The position numbers were made by a program, and so were the translations under genes. A stretch of DNA of 40,962 bases, from NCBI GenBank assembly GCA_944324385.1, contig CALUWD010000015.1, positions 1 through 40,962 of the forward strand, in the 5' to 3' direction. The DNA comes from Candidatus Gastranaerophilales bacterium. Its GTDB lineage: Bacteria; Cyanobacteriota; Vampirovibrionia; Gastranaerophilales; Gastranaerophilaceae. Shown piece after piece: positions 14,297 to 23,605 of the stretch. The notes under the pieces were generated by a model. It was not told where the DNA came from. It did not search any database and worked only from the letters and a program-made list of their open reading frames with translations. Position 1 is the first letter of the stretch; each line of letters starts with the position of its first letter.

Positions 14297-16939
14297 ATGC
14301 AAAGAGCTCTAAAAAAGTTTTTAGTTTTGTTGATAATTGTTTTTGCTGCAATAATGCCACTTGAGGCTAAAGAATATGTAACACAAAAGCTTAAAAACGG
14401 TCAAACAGTAATTGTAAAGCAGGTTTCAAGCAATCCAACAGTTACAATTAACACATGGATAAAAACAGGCTCTATAAATGAAAACGATAAAAATTCAGGC
14501 GTTGCACACTTTTTAGAACATTTATTCTTTAAAGGAACTGAAAAAAACCCGACAGGAACTTTTGAAAGAGTGCTTGAAAGCAAGGGTGCTATTACAAATG
14601 CAGCAACAAGTAAAGATTTTACGCACTACTACATTACAATTCCCTCTAAAGACTTTGATTTAGCTTTGTCTTTGCATGCTGATATGTTATTAAACCCTTT
14701 AATCCCAAGGAAAGAGTTGGAAAAAGAGCGCCTTGTTGTTTTAGAGGAAATTTCAAAGGGTAAAGATAGCCCAGCAAGCGTTATGTGGGAAAATCTTTTT
14801 AACTTGATATATGGTTCACAAGATCCTAAACACCCATACTATAGACCTGTAATAGGTAAAAAAGAAGTTATTGAAACAATTACAAGAGATGAAATACTTG
14901 ATTTTTATAATAAATTTTACCTGCCCGCAAATATGACAACGGTAATTGTAGGTGATGTCGACCCTGATGAAGCAGTTAAAAAAGTTGAAGAACAGTTTGC
15001 AACTAATGAAATTAAGCCTTATGTAGAGCCGATTTACCCAAAAATCCAACCAATAAATAAGGTTTTAAGCATAAACGAGCAAATGGATGTTAATCAATCT
15101 TATATGGTAATTGCTTTTAAAGCACCAAAATTTAAGGATGATAAAGACAGTTATGCTCTTGATGTGCTGGCAACAATTTTAGGGGATTCTAAAAGTTCAA
15201 AACTTAATCAGGTTTTAAAAGAACAAAAACACCTTGTTTATTCAATAAGTGCGTCAAATTCTTCTTTTATGGATGACGGGCTTTTTGTTATTAGTGCAAC
15301 TTTTGATCCTAAAAACTTAGATGAAGTTAAAAAAGAAATTTTTGACGAAATTAAAAAAATACAAAATGGTGAACTAACTGAAGCAGAAATCAAAAAAGCA
15401 AAAAATATGATAAAAACAGACACTTACTATTCAAGAGAGTCTATTTCAAATATATCTGACGAGCTTGGCTATCTTACAATGTTTTGGGGGTCAACAGCTT
15501 ATTATGATAATTATTTAAACAATATTGATAGAGTAACAAAGAAACAAGTTGTTACTGCAGCAAAAAAATACTTAACGACATCAAAATATGCAATTTCAAC
15601 AGTTACTCCAAAAAATGAAAATGTAAAAGAGGTAGCGCAAATTGCAGCTGCAGCAAAATTGCCCATTGAACTAAAAGTGCTTGAACAATCTAAGGATGCA
15701 ACAAAATATCTTTTACCTAATGGCGCACAATTAATAATAAAGAAAAATGATTCAAATTCAATAATAGCAATTGATATTGAGGCAAAAGGTTCAAAAATCC
15801 TTGAAAAAATACCATCGACAGGTATGCTTGCAGCTTCAGTTGCAAAACAGGGTACTAAAAAATACTCTAATGCAGAGTTTGCAAATTTGCTTGATGAAAA
15901 AGGTATAAAATTAGCTCTGGCATCAGGTGCAGATACTTTTTCAATTTCAATGCAAACAACCCAAAATGAACTTGAAAGTGCGTTTGATATTCTAAATGAA
16001 GTAGTTAATAACGCTGTATTTTCAGCATCAGAAACAGAAAAAATTAAAAATTTAAAAATTGCAGATTTAAAGAAAATACAAGATAACGCACTGTCAATTG
16101 GACTAGACGAATTTAAAAAAGTTGCATTTGGTGGAAGTTACTACGGGCAAGATTCAAAATTTCTATTAACCAAAATTCCATCAGTTACATCTGATGATTT
16201 GAAAAGCTATTATTCAGAGGTTTTAAACCCTGAAAATATGGTCATAACAGTTGTGGGAAATGTTGATGAAAAAGAAATTGCACAAAAAATAAACGATATT
16301 TTTAAAAGTAAAACAGGTAAAAAAATAAACTACAAAGAAGAAAAAATTAACGTTTTTAATCCTCAAAAAAATATTGATTTAGCTTTTACAAAGCCTGATA
16401 CACAAACTGCATGGGTGTTTGTTGGTTATAAAACTTGCTCTATTTACAACGAAAAAGATATGGCAACCCTAAAAGTTATAAATGCAATTTTAGGTGAGGG
16501 TATGAGCTCAAGACTTTTTAAAAACCTAAGAGAAGAAAAAGGTCTTGCATACTCTGTAGGTTCTACAGTGTTGCAGAATATTCTGGACGGCAGTTTTGTT
16601 GCATATATTGGAACAAATAACAAAAGTGTAGATATTGCTAAAAAAGATATGATTAATGATATTAATCTTCTTAAAAAAGAATATGTAAGCCAAAAAGAAC
16701 TTCAAGAGGCTAAAGACAAAATTTTAGGAAATATTGTAATTGCTCTTGAAACAAATATGGATGATGCATCGCTTTTGGGGTATTACGCAATAAGTGAGAG
16801 AGATATTAACTATCTTGAAAAATATAAAAAACTTATAAGTGAAGTATCTCAAACAGATATTTTGGAATTTGCAAATAAATATTTCTCAAAACCATATATA
16901 TCCGTTATTGTAAAGGGTAATGATTCTGTGATAAAATAA
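14297..16939 (+). CDS. Exported M16 zinc peptidase, two-module
   Basis: Insulinase/pitrilysin-type metallopeptidase of 880 residues. A signal peptide covers about 1-25 (R-A-L-K-K, hydrophobic core, L-E-A-K). The inverted zinc motif is H71-F-L-E74-H75, with the third ligand in V-L-E-E-I (about 150-151). The first half (about 30-450) holds one active and one structural M16 domain. The second half (about 460-880) repeats the pair without the HxxEH motif but with the substrate-binding R-E-E-K-G-L-A-Y-S-V-G motif, so the active site is formed by a single chain. AAGGAG precedes the ATG. It likely degrades or trims peptides outside the inner membrane. Its operon partner is the radical SAM protein. 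Confidence 0.93.
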   Translation: MQRALKKFLVLLIIVFAAIMPLEAKEYVTQKLKNGQTVIVKQVSSNPTVTINTWIKTGSINENDKNSGVAHFLEHLFFKGTEKNPTGTFERVLESKGAITNAATSKDFTHYYITIPSKDFDLALSLHADMLLNPLIPRKELEKERLVVLEEISKGKDSPASVMWENLFNLIYGSQDPKHPYYRPVIGKKEVIETITRDEILDFYNKFYLPANMTTVIVGDVDPDEAVKKVEEQFATNEIKPYVEPIYPKIQPINKVLSINEQMDVNQSYMVIAFKAPKFKDDKDSYALDVLATILGDSKSSKLNQVLKEQKHLVYSISASNSSFMDDGLFVISATFDPKNLDEVKKEIFDEIKKIQNGELTEAEIKKAKNMIKTDTYYSRESISNISDELGYLTMFWGSTAYYDNYLNNIDRVTKKQVVTAAKKYLTTSKYAISTVTPKNENVKEVAQIAAAAKLPIELKVLEQSKDATKYLLPNGAQLIIKKNDSNSIIAIDIEAKGSKILEKIPSTGMLAASVAKQGTKKYSNAEFANLLDEKGIKLALASGADTFSISMQTTQNELESAFDILNEVVNNAVFSASETEKIKNLKIADLKKIQDNALSIGLDEFKKVAFGGSYYGQDSKFLLTKIPSVTSDDLKSYYSEVLNPENMVITVVGNVDEKEIAQKINDIFKSKTGKKINYKEEKINVFNPQKNIDLAFTKPDTQTAWVFVGYKTCSIYNEKDMATLKVINAILGEGMSSRLFKNLREEKGLAYSVGSTVLQNILDGSFVAYIGTNNKSVDIAKKDMINDINLLKKEYVSQKELQEAKDKILGNIVIALETNMDDASLLGYYAISERDINYLEKYKKLISEVSQTDILEFANKYFSKPYISVIVKGNDSVIK

Positions 16940-16946
16940 TAAAACA

Positions 16947-19268
16947 ATGTACGGATTTAATTTTGAGCTGGACGATTTCCAAAAAGAGGCAATCGAACAT
17001 ATTAAAAATGGTAAAAGTGTTGTTGTCTGCGCCCCAACAGGTGCAGGCAAAACTTGTATTGCTCAAAGCGCAATACATTTAGCACTGGAAAATGGTACAA
17101 GAATTTTCTACACTACACCCCTAAAGGCTTTATCAAATCAAAAATATTTTGATTTTTCCCGCCAATACGGTGAACAAAATGTCGGACTTTTAACAGGAGA
17201 TACTACAATTAACCGCGAAGCGCAAATTGTGGTTATGACGACAGAAGTCTTTAGAAATATGCTATATGGCACAACTTTTGGCACACTAAAGGATAATTTA
17301 AAAGATGTAAAATATGTTGTGCTGGATGAAGTTCACTATATGAACGACGAGCAAAGAGGCACTGTTTGGGAAGAAAGTATTATTTATTGCCCGACAAACA
17401 TACAAATAATTGCCCTTAGCGCAACCGTTCAAAATTCTAAACAACTGACAAATTGGATAAACACTGTACACTCAGGAACCGAGCACGTATTTACTGATTT
17501 TCGCCCCGTACCCTTGAGGTTTTATTATTATGACAGTTCAAAACCTGACACTGTTTTGCCACTTCTAACACCTGAGGGAAAATTAAATAAAAAAATTAAA
17601 CCCGAGAGTAAGTATAAATATTTCAATAAAAAACATTTGGTTAAAAACCCTGTTGCATCAATTACAATGGCACTTAAAGAAAAAAATATGCTGCCTGCAA
17701 TTTATTTTACTTTTTCACGTAAAAAATGCGACGAAAATGCTCAAAAATGCGCTACTCTCGAGCTTTTAACCAAGGATGAAACAATAAAAATTAATCAACT
17801 TGTTGATGAATATATAAAAGAAAATCCGTATTTAGAAAATAACCCCCAGATTGACCTTATTAAAAAAGGTGTAGCATCACACCATGCAGGGCTTTTGCCG
17901 GGGTGGAAACTCTTGGTTGAAAGACTTTTTCAACAAGGACTTATAAAAATGGTCTTTGCAACCGAAACACTTGCTGCAGGTATCAATATGCCTGCTCGCA
18001 CTACTGTCATAAGTTCAATTTCAAAACGCACTGATGAAGGGCACAGAATGCTAAGTGCAAATGAGTTCTTGCAAATGTCAGGCAGGGCAGGTCGCAGAGG
18101 CATGGATGAAATAGGCTATGTTGTAATTGTGGGTACACCTTTTCAAACACCGGAGGAAGTCGCAACCCTTGCAACGTCGGATGCTAATCCTTTAGAGAGT
18201 AAATTTTCTCCTTGTTATTCAATGGTGTTAAATTTATTGCAACGTTTTAGTCTTGATGAGGCAAAAGAACTAATATTAAAAACTTTTGGCTACTATTCTT
18301 CATCAGATAGAATTTCCCCGCTTTTAGCTCAAATGGAAGAATATGAAAATATTATAAGTGCGGCAAAAAGTTATAAATGCCATTTGGGTTTAAAAAACGA
18401 AGACTTTATTGAATACAATAAACTTAAAAACATGTATGTTGAAACACGTACAATATTTAAAACATTGAAGCGTCAAGCTCATAAATCAGGCAAAAAAGAT
18501 GCGCCCGAGGTTGCTGAATTTGGCAGAAAATCAAAAGAATTATTCAGAAAAATAGAACACTTTGGTTGTGATACTTGCAAATTGTATAAAAAACATAAAA
18601 AAGAGCTTGAGCTGCTTGCAAGATATGAAAAAAAAGCCCGCCAATTAAAAAAAGAAATTGAGTTTCAAAAAGATATATACTGGCAAAAATTCCTTGCACA
18701 CAAGGAAATTCTTGAGCAAACAGGCAATATTATTGATAATTTCCCGACAGACAGAGGAAAAGTTACAATGGTTTTAAGGACAGAAAATGAGCTTTACCTG
18801 TCTGAAATAATATTAAGCGGGCTTTTGGATGATTTAAGTCCTGCTGAACTTTCTTCTGTTATTTGCGCACTTGCAAGTGAAGAAATGCGCACAAAAGACG
18901 ATTGCCCTACAAATCCGCCCTGTCAAAAAGTGCGCAAGGTGTTGGGCAAAATTAAAGACATAAGAAGAAAAATATATATTTTAGAGCGTGATTACAAAAT
19001 TGAAAACCCGATGAATTTATATTCACATTTTTGCTCACTTATTGAATTTTGGGTAAATTCTGATAATCCCGAAACATCTTCAATTGACGCTTGGGAAAAT
19101 ATGTTTAAAGATAGCGAATTTTCTCAGGGTGATGTCGTAAGGGCATTTAAGCGCACAATCGATATTTTAAGACAAATAACAATAATTGAGGGCTTAAAAC
19201 CAGAGTTAATTGAAAACGCTAAAAAAGCAATCCGTTCAATTAATCGTGAACCTGTAAATGTTGACTAG
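16947..19268 (+). CDS. Ski2-like DExH-box helicase with DSHCT-type C-terminus
   Basis: ATP-dependent superfamily 2 helicase of 773 residues, related to the Ski2/Mtr4 RNA helicases found in cyanobacteria and a few other bacteria. Walker A is A-P-T-G-A-G-K-T (29-36). The motif II box is D-E-V-H (127-130), motif III is S-A-T (158-160), and motif VI is Q-M-S-G-R-A-G-R-R-G at about 380. The later region is a coiled, Lys-rich insertion with paired cysteines (F-G-C-D-T-C), and the end matches a DSHCT-like helical domain. It probably unwinds structured RNA for decay, which would fit with RNase Y in the same genome. It follows the M16 gene by 7 bases without a clear Shine-Dalgarno. Confidence 0.88.
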   Translation: MYGFNFELDDFQKEAIEHIKNGKSVVVCAPTGAGKTCIAQSAIHLALENGTRIFYTTPLKALSNQKYFDFSRQYGEQNVGLLTGDTTINREAQIVVMTTEVFRNMLYGTTFGTLKDNLKDVKYVVLDEVHYMNDEQRGTVWEESIIYCPTNIQIIALSATVQNSKQLTNWINTVHSGTEHVFTDFRPVPLRFYYYDSSKPDTVLPLLTPEGKLNKKIKPESKYKYFNKKHLVKNPVASITMALKEKNMLPAIYFTFSRKKCDENAQKCATLELLTKDETIKINQLVDEYIKENPYLENNPQIDLIKKGVASHHAGLLPGWKLLVERLFQQGLIKMVFATETLAAGINMPARTTVISSISKRTDEGHRMLSANEFLQMSGRAGRRGMDEIGYVVIVGTPFQTPEEVATLATSDANPLESKFSPCYSMVLNLLQRFSLDEAKELILKTFGYYSSSDRISPLLAQMEEYENIISAAKSYKCHLGLKNEDFIEYNKLKNMYVETRTIFKTLKRQAHKSGKKDAPEVAEFGRKSKELFRKIEHFGCDTCKLYKKHKKELELLARYEKKARQLKKEIEFQKDIYWQKFLAHKEILEQTGNIIDNFPTDRGKVTMVLRTENELYLSEIILSGLLDDLSPAELSSVICALASEEMRTKDDCPTNPPCQKVRKVLGKIKDIRRKIYILERDYKIENPMNLYSHFCSLIEFWVNSDNPETSSIDAWENMFKDSEFSQGDVVRAFKRTIDILRQITIIEGLKPELIENAKKAIRSINREPVNVD

Positions 19269-19272
19269 TAAA

Positions 19273-21123
19273 CTATTCAACCGTTACAGATTTTGCAAGG
19301 TTTCTGGGTTGGTCAACGTCTTTTCCTAAATATTCTGCAATGTAATAAGCTAAAAGTTGTAATACAACTATATTAAGCGCAGGTGATAGGGTATCTGAAA
19401 CATCCGGAATAATTAAGACGTCATCAAACAAGTCCTTGTGTTTTTTATCAATATAATTTGAAACACCAATTAACCTTGCCTGACGGGCTTTTGCTTCTTC
19501 GCAATTTGACATAACTTTGTCATACACAATTCCCTTGTTTAAAATTGCAAGAACAGGCATTGTTTCATCAAGCATTGCAATTGGTCCATGTTTTAACTCT
19601 CCTGCACTGTAGCCTGTTGCATTAATATAGCTTATTTCTTTTAGTTTCAGCGCACCTTCAAGTGCTGTAGGGAAATTAATTCCTCTGGCAATGAATATAA
19701 AATCTTTAAAACTTGAGTATTTTTTTGCAACAGCTTTAACATTATCCGTATTATTTGTAAGTGTTTCTATTTTGTTTGGCAACTCAAGCATTTCTTGCTT
19801 TAAGGAAATTATTTCTTTGTCATTTACTGTATTTTCATTAATTATTTGTGTCATATAAATTGTGAGCAAATAAAGCGATAAAAGCTGCGCCATATAAGAT
19901 TTTGTTGCTGCAACAGATACTTCAATCCCTGCATTCACAGGTAGCAGGCTGTCAGCCAGGCGTGCCATTGTGCTATCAGGACGGTTTGTGATAATTAAAA
20001 CGTGCGAGCCTTTTTCTTTTACCTGTTTTATAGCAGTTATTGTGTCCGCTGTTTCGCCTGATTGCGAAATGCCAATTACAAGAGTGTTCTTATCAGCTAT
20101 TGTATCTCTGTAAATATATTCGCTTGAGGCTTCAACGTCAGTTGGAATTTTTGCAAATTTTTCAAGAATGTATTTGCCAACTAACCCCGCATGTAGCGAT
20201 GTTCCGCAGGCAATTATTTGTATTCTGTTTATATTTTTTAAATCTTGCGCGCTTAATTTTACGTCTTCAAGCACAACATTTGATTTAGAATCTTTTAATT
20301 TTCCACTTAAAACATTCCTTGCAACATCACTCTGCTCATGGATTTCTTTTAACATGTAATGCTTAAAGCCCATTTTTGAAAGCGCTACAGGTTCAAATGG
20401 CAGCATTTCAATTTTATTTTCAAGAATATTACCTTCTAAATCAATAATTTTAATTGAATCTTTTTTAACTTCCGCTACTTGATTATCATTTAGATAAATA
20501 GCTTTTTTTGTGTATTCAATAATGGCTGGAATATCGCTTGCAATGTAGTTTTCGCCTTCGCCTACCCCAATAATTAACGGAGCATTTTTTCTTGCGACAA
20601 CAATTCTATCTTGCAAGGTTTTATGCATAGCGCAAAATGCATAAGCACCCTGAATTTTTTTAACCGCATTTGTCATGGCTTTAAGCAAGTCTTTACATTT
20701 TGAAAACTCATGTGCTATTAAGTGTGCTGCAACTTCCGAGTCCGTTTGTGATTTAAATTCGCAACCGCATTTTTCAAGCTCTGCTTTTAATTCCTTGTAA
20801 TTTTCTATAATACCATTATGAACTACAACAAGGCTGCCGCAGTTACAAGTGTGTGGGTGTGCGTTTAATTCAGTAGGCAGGCCATGTGTTGCCCAGCGAA
20901 TATGACCAATACCGAGAGTTGATTTATTACAAATGTTTTGCTGATTATTTAAAACTTCACGCAGATTGTTTAACTTGCCTGGAGCCTTAAAAATCTCTAT
21001 TTTATTTTTTGTCATAAGGGCAACGCCTGAGGAGTCATAACCCCTGTATTCAAGGTATGAAAGACCTTTTAATAAAACCTCGCTTGCTTTTTTATCCCCA
21101 ATATATCCCACTATTCCGCACAT
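19273..21123 (-). CDS. glmS: Glutamine-fructose-6-phosphate aminotransferase GlmS
   Basis: Makes glucosamine-6-phosphate from fructose-6-phosphate and glutamine, the first step to UDP-GlcNAc for peptidoglycan and LPS. The Ntn glutaminase domain begins with catalytic Cys2 (M-C-G-I-V-G-Y). Two SIS sugar-isomerase domains follow (G-T-S-L-H-A-G and S-Q-S-G-E-T-A-D-T). The end is the conserved D-Q-P-R-N-L-A-K-S-V-T-V-E. The length of 616 residues is normal. AAAGGA precedes the ATG. The 60-base leader is too short for a glmS ribozyme, and none is seen. The end is 4 bases from that of the convergent helicase gene. Confidence 0.98.
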   Translation of the reverse strand: MCGIVGYIGDKKASEVLLKGLSYLEYRGYDSSGVALMTKNKIEIFKAPGKLNNLREVLNNQQNICNKSTLGIGHIRWATHGLPTELNAHPHTCNCGSLVVVHNGIIENYKELKAELEKCGCEFKSQTDSEVAAHLIAHEFSKCKDLLKAMTNAVKKIQGAYAFCAMHKTLQDRIVVARKNAPLIIGVGEGENYIASDIPAIIEYTKKAIYLNDNQVAEVKKDSIKIIDLEGNILENKIEMLPFEPVALSKMGFKHYMLKEIHEQSDVARNVLSGKLKDSKSNVVLEDVKLSAQDLKNINRIQIIACGTSLHAGLVGKYILEKFAKIPTDVEASSEYIYRDTIADKNTLVIGISQSGETADTITAIKQVKEKGSHVLIITNRPDSTMARLADSLLPVNAGIEVSVAATKSYMAQLLSLYLLTIYMTQIINENTVNDKEIISLKQEMLELPNKIETLTNNTDNVKAVAKKYSSFKDFIFIARGINFPTALEGALKLKEISYINATGYSAGELKHGPIAMLDETMPVLAILNKGIVYDKVMSNCEEAKARQARLIGVSNYIDKKHKDLFDDVLIIPDVSDTLSPALNIVVLQLLAYYIAEYLGKDVDQPRNLAKSVTVE

Positions 21124-21183
21124 AATTAATTCCTTTGGTCATGTAATTCAGCTATTTTATTACACAAAAATTTATCAATCAAA

Positions 21184-22242
21184 TTAAGATTTCATAAAGA
21201 GATTTTTAAGTTCTTGCGGTTTAAAAATTCCACATTCGGTTATAATGCCCGTTATAAGCTCGTTTGGAGTTACATCAAAACTCGGGTTTATAACTTTTAC
21301 TCCATCGGCGCAGATTTTTTTGCCGTTAATTGTTGTAACTTCTTCTTCGCCCCTTAATTCTATTGGTATTTCATCCCCTGTTTTAATTGACATATCAATT
21401 GTAGATTTTGGAGCTGCAATGTAAAATGGTACATTATGGTATTTTGCGGCAATTGCAACAGTATATGTACCAATTTTATTTGCTGTATCACCGTTTGCAG
21501 CAATTCTGTCCGCACCGACCACAACAACATCAATCATGCCTTTTTTCATAAAATAAGAACACATGCCATCTGTAATTAGTGTTACGGGAATTCCGTCCTC
21601 TACAAGTTCAAAAGTTGTAATTCTTGCACCCTGTTGCCTTGGTCTGGTTTCATCGGCAAAAACTTGAATTGTATTATCATTTGCATAAGCACTTCTTACA
21701 ACACCCAATGCAGTACCGTAGCCGACCGTTGCAAGGGCGCCTGCGTTACAATGTGTTAAAATTGTTGCCCCTTTTGGTACAATTTGCGCACCATAATCGC
21801 CGATTTTTTTATTTATTTCAATATCTTCATTTTCAAGTTTTATTGCATTTTCAATAAGGGCATGGGCAATTTCTTCTTTTGTACCGCCTTTTTCAACTAT
21901 TTTAAGTTGCTCGTTAAGCGCCCAGCTTAAATTTACCGCTGTAGGACGAGAGGAGTTAAGGTAATTTATACCTTTTTTTAATTCTTCGACAAAATTTTCT
22001 TCATTTTTTTTAAGTAGCTCTATTGCGCATAGTGCCACGCCATGTGCCCCTGAAATACCTATCGCAGGCGCTCCTCTTACAATCATTGTTTTTATTGCAT
22101 CATACATTTGCTTTGTTGTTTTTATGTCAATTTTTTTATACTCATAGGGGATTAAAGTCTGATCAACCATCCTTGAAACGCCTTCAAGTTCGCCTGTTTT
22201 AACCCATTCAACAGTTTTAATTTTAGAGTGGAATTCGCTCAT
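21184..22242 (-). CDS. mtnA: Methylthioribose-1-phosphate isomerase MtnA
   Basis: Converts 5-methylthioribose-1-phosphate to methylthioribulose-1-phosphate in the methionine salvage route. The proposed catalytic residues are present: Cys165 in T-H-C-N-A-G and Asp245 in G-A-D-R-I-A-A-N-G-D. The substrate loop R-G-A-P-A-I-G-I is at 56-63. These features distinguish MtnA from plain eIF2B-type subunits. The length of 352 residues is normal. AAAGGA precedes the ATG. No other salvage genes (mtnK, mtnB, mtnC) are in the window, so the route here may be partial. It would recycle the methylthioadenosine that arises when the SpeD product is used. Confidence 0.94.
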   Translation of the reverse strand: MSEFHSKIKTVEWVKTGELEGVSRMVDQTLIPYEYKKIDIKTTKQMYDAIKTMIVRGAPAIGISGAHGVALCAIELLKKNEENFVEELKKGINYLNSSRPTAVNLSWALNEQLKIVEKGGTKEEIAHALIENAIKLENEDIEINKKIGDYGAQIVPKGATILTHCNAGALATVGYGTALGVVRSAYANDNTIQVFADETRPRQQGARITTFELVEDGIPVTLITDGMCSYFMKKGMIDVVVVGADRIAANGDTANKIGTYTVAIAAKYHNVPFYIAAPKSTIDMSIKTGDEIPIELRGEEEVTTINGKKICADGVKVINPSFDVTPNELITGIITECGIFKPQELKNLFMKS

Positions 22243-22254
22243 CTTTTTATCCTT

Positions 22255-22728
22255 TTATTCTATGTGTATGTCTATTTCTTCAATGTCATCGGGCTTTTTA
22301 TCAAATTGAGAAAGTAAAAATATTGCGCCCATCCCCGTTGTAGCATTTGTAAGCGCTATAAGTATCCCTATTGTTACAACTATGACTATAAATAACCAAA
22401 AAGCGTCAAAAGTAACGACGTATGGGAGCGCATAAGAGTAATAAGACGGTTTTATGGCGTGTATTATAAGTACAAGCGGTGTAAAAACAATAAAAAATGC
22501 AATTGTGGAGCAAAAACCGACTAAAGCCCCAAGAGCTGCTCCTTGTTGACTATCAAGGAAACCTATTTCATTTTTATGTTTCATAAAAAATATTATTGCA
22601 GGTGCACACAAAAGCCCAAGTGCAAAGAATACAAGACCAATTAGCGGACTTATTATGCCTATAAGGCCCAGTGCTGCACCAAAAATAAGTGCGTAAATTG
22701 CAGATTTTTTTGCTATTAATATGTTCAT
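22255..22728 (-). CDS. Small integral membrane protein, unknown
   Basis: I do not recognise this protein. It is 157 residues with four or five hydrophobic segments, at about 10-28, 29-50, 64-92 and 103-133, with several Gly and Ala repeats. The C-terminus is acidic (D-D-I-E-E-I-D-I-H-I-E). The gene starts inside the ruvC stop (ATGA overlap) and stands 12 bases before mtnA, so it is the middle of a ruvC-unknown-mtnA run. The GGGAGA Shine-Dalgarno is within ruvC. It resembles a DUF4199- or DUF5518-like small membrane protein in general build only. Confidence 0.75.
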   Translation of the reverse strand: MNILIAKKSAIYALIFGAALGLIGIISPLIGLVFFALGLLCAPAIIFFMKHKNEIGFLDSQQGAALGALVGFCSTIAFFIVFTPLVLIIHAIKPSYYSYALPYVVTFDAFWLFIVIVVTIGILIALTNATTGMGAIFLLSQFDKKPDDIEEIDIHIE

Positions 22729-23216
22729 GCGCTCTCCCTATTTTTAATTTCCAAATTTCTGGCATGACAAATGCCAATCGCTATAGAATCTACTGTATCA
22801 TCAAGTTTTGTATTTGGGTTTAACTCAACATATCTTTCAACCATAGATTTTACTTCATCTTTACTTGCTCTACCATGGCCTGTTAGCGTCTGTTTTACGA
22901 CAATTGGAGTATATTCTCCTGCCTCAATCCCGCAAACTTCTAGTGCTGCAAGTATTACACCTCTGGCTTGTGCTACAGGAATAATTGTTTTTTGGTTCTT
23001 AAAAAAGAAAAGTTGCTCTATAGCTGCACTTTGCGGGTTAAAGGTTTTGCAAATTTGTTTAATGTCATGATAAATTTCAGCCAGCCTTTTTTGATGAGGA
23101 AGGTTTTTATTGGTTTGTATTGAACCGCAAGAAATTAGCTCGTAACAGTCATCTTGAGCCTCTATAATGCTATAGCCGGTAATTCCTATTCCAGGGTCTA
23201 TTCCTAAAATCCTCAT
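22725..23216 (-). CDS. ruvC: Holliday-junction resolvase RuvC
   Basis: Cuts Holliday junctions in concert with RuvAB. The RNase H-like fold has Asp7 in G-I-D-P-G-I, Glu67 in A-I-E-Q-L-F-F, and the C-terminal acidic pair Asp140 and Asp143 in D-D-T-V-D-S-I-A-I-G. The length of 163 residues is normal. TATAAT at 23223-23228 stands 6 bases before ATG, with no Shine-Dalgarno, suggesting a leaderless start. A minus-strand hairpin with a T-rich tail lies 60 bases further upstream and could insulate ruvC from transcription entering from the right. The downstream membrane protein is coupled by a 4-base overlap. Confidence 0.97.
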   Translation of the reverse strand: MRILGIDPGIGITGYSIIEAQDDCYELISCGSIQTNKNLPHQKRLAEIYHDIKQICKTFNPQSAAIEQLFFFKNQKTIIPVAQARGVILAALEVCGIEAGEYTPIVVKQTLTGHGRASKDEVKSMVERYVELNPNTKLDDTVDSIAIGICHARNLEIKNRESA

Positions 23217-23222
23217 AAAACA

Positions 23223-23228
23223 ATTATA
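23223..23228 (-). promoter_or_regulatory. -10 box of ruvC
   Basis: Perfect TATAAT on the minus strand, 6 bases from the ruvC ATG. No convincing -35 box is seen. Confidence 0.5.
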
Positions 23229-23269
23229 TTATGAAATCGGCTAATTGGTAGAAAGTTAATAAAAATAAA

Positions 23270-23370
23270 TAAAATAAAATGCGATTTGAATTTCAAATCG
23301 CATAAGTCAAGAAAGGAATGGTTAGACTATTAACGATTTTTATTATTACACAAAAAAAATTACTATGCAA
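23270..23370 (-). ncRNA. Candidate short minus-strand transcript with promoter and terminator
   Basis: Minus-strand promoter TTGCAT (23370-23365), a 16-base spacer and TAATAA (23348-23343) would start an RNA near 23336. About 35 bases on is a perfect 11-base-pair hairpin (23279-23303) with loop ATT or AAT, followed by TTTTATTTTATTT. The product would be about 65 bases with no ORF. It could be a small RNA, or a terminator shielding ruvC. The sequence alone does not decide. Confidence 0.4.
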
Positions 23371-23445
23371 ATTTCTTAATATATTGTAACGTTTACTCTA
23401 CATTTTGTTGAATAATAAAGATTAAATAAAGAAGATATACCAAAC

Positions 23446-23474
23446 TGGACAAAAATAATTTTTAGGTGTACAAT
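23446..23474 (+). promoter_or_regulatory. Promoter of the small-ORF leader
   Basis: TGGACA (23446-23451), a 17-base spacer and TACAAT (23469-23474), both close to consensus. Transcription would start near 23481, 23 bases before the small ORF. Confidence 0.65.
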
Positions 23475-23503
23475 ACTAAAGCTTTATTAAAGGAAGGTAT
23501 TAC

Positions 23504-23584
23504 ATGCTAAAAACTTTATTTGAATTTTTACGACGTAGATTTTGCAGACTTCAGGAGGCTCGCATTTACGTTCGTATTGATTAA
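23504..23584 (+). CDS. Arginine-rich 26-residue ORF, possible leader peptide
   Basis: This short ORF has its own promoter (start near 23481), a Shine-Dalgarno AAGGAAGG 7 bases before ATG, and a strong terminator 22 bases after its stop. The peptide has six Arg in 26 residues, with three in a row at positions 10-12 (codons CGA CGT AGA), then F-C-R-L-Q-E-A-R. Codons 16-20 contain TTCAGGAGGCTC (23550-23561), which can pair with the 5' arm of the downstream terminator. That is the layout of a ribosome-controlled attenuator. It could instead be a free-standing cationic microprotein. No homologue is recognised. Confidence 0.55.
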   Translation: MLKTLFEFLRRRFCRLQEARIYVRID

Positions 23585-23605
23585 ATAAAATTAAATATGA
23601 ATTTC

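Noticed and set aside
21124..21183. glmS ribozyme in the glmS leader
   Set aside because: The leader is only about 60 bases and shows no ribozyme-like core.
23319..23390. Possible 23-residue ORF starting ATGGTTAGA on the plus strand
   Set aside because: The AAGGA lies directly against the ATG with no spacing and no plus-strand promoter is visible; more likely chance in AT-rich DNA.
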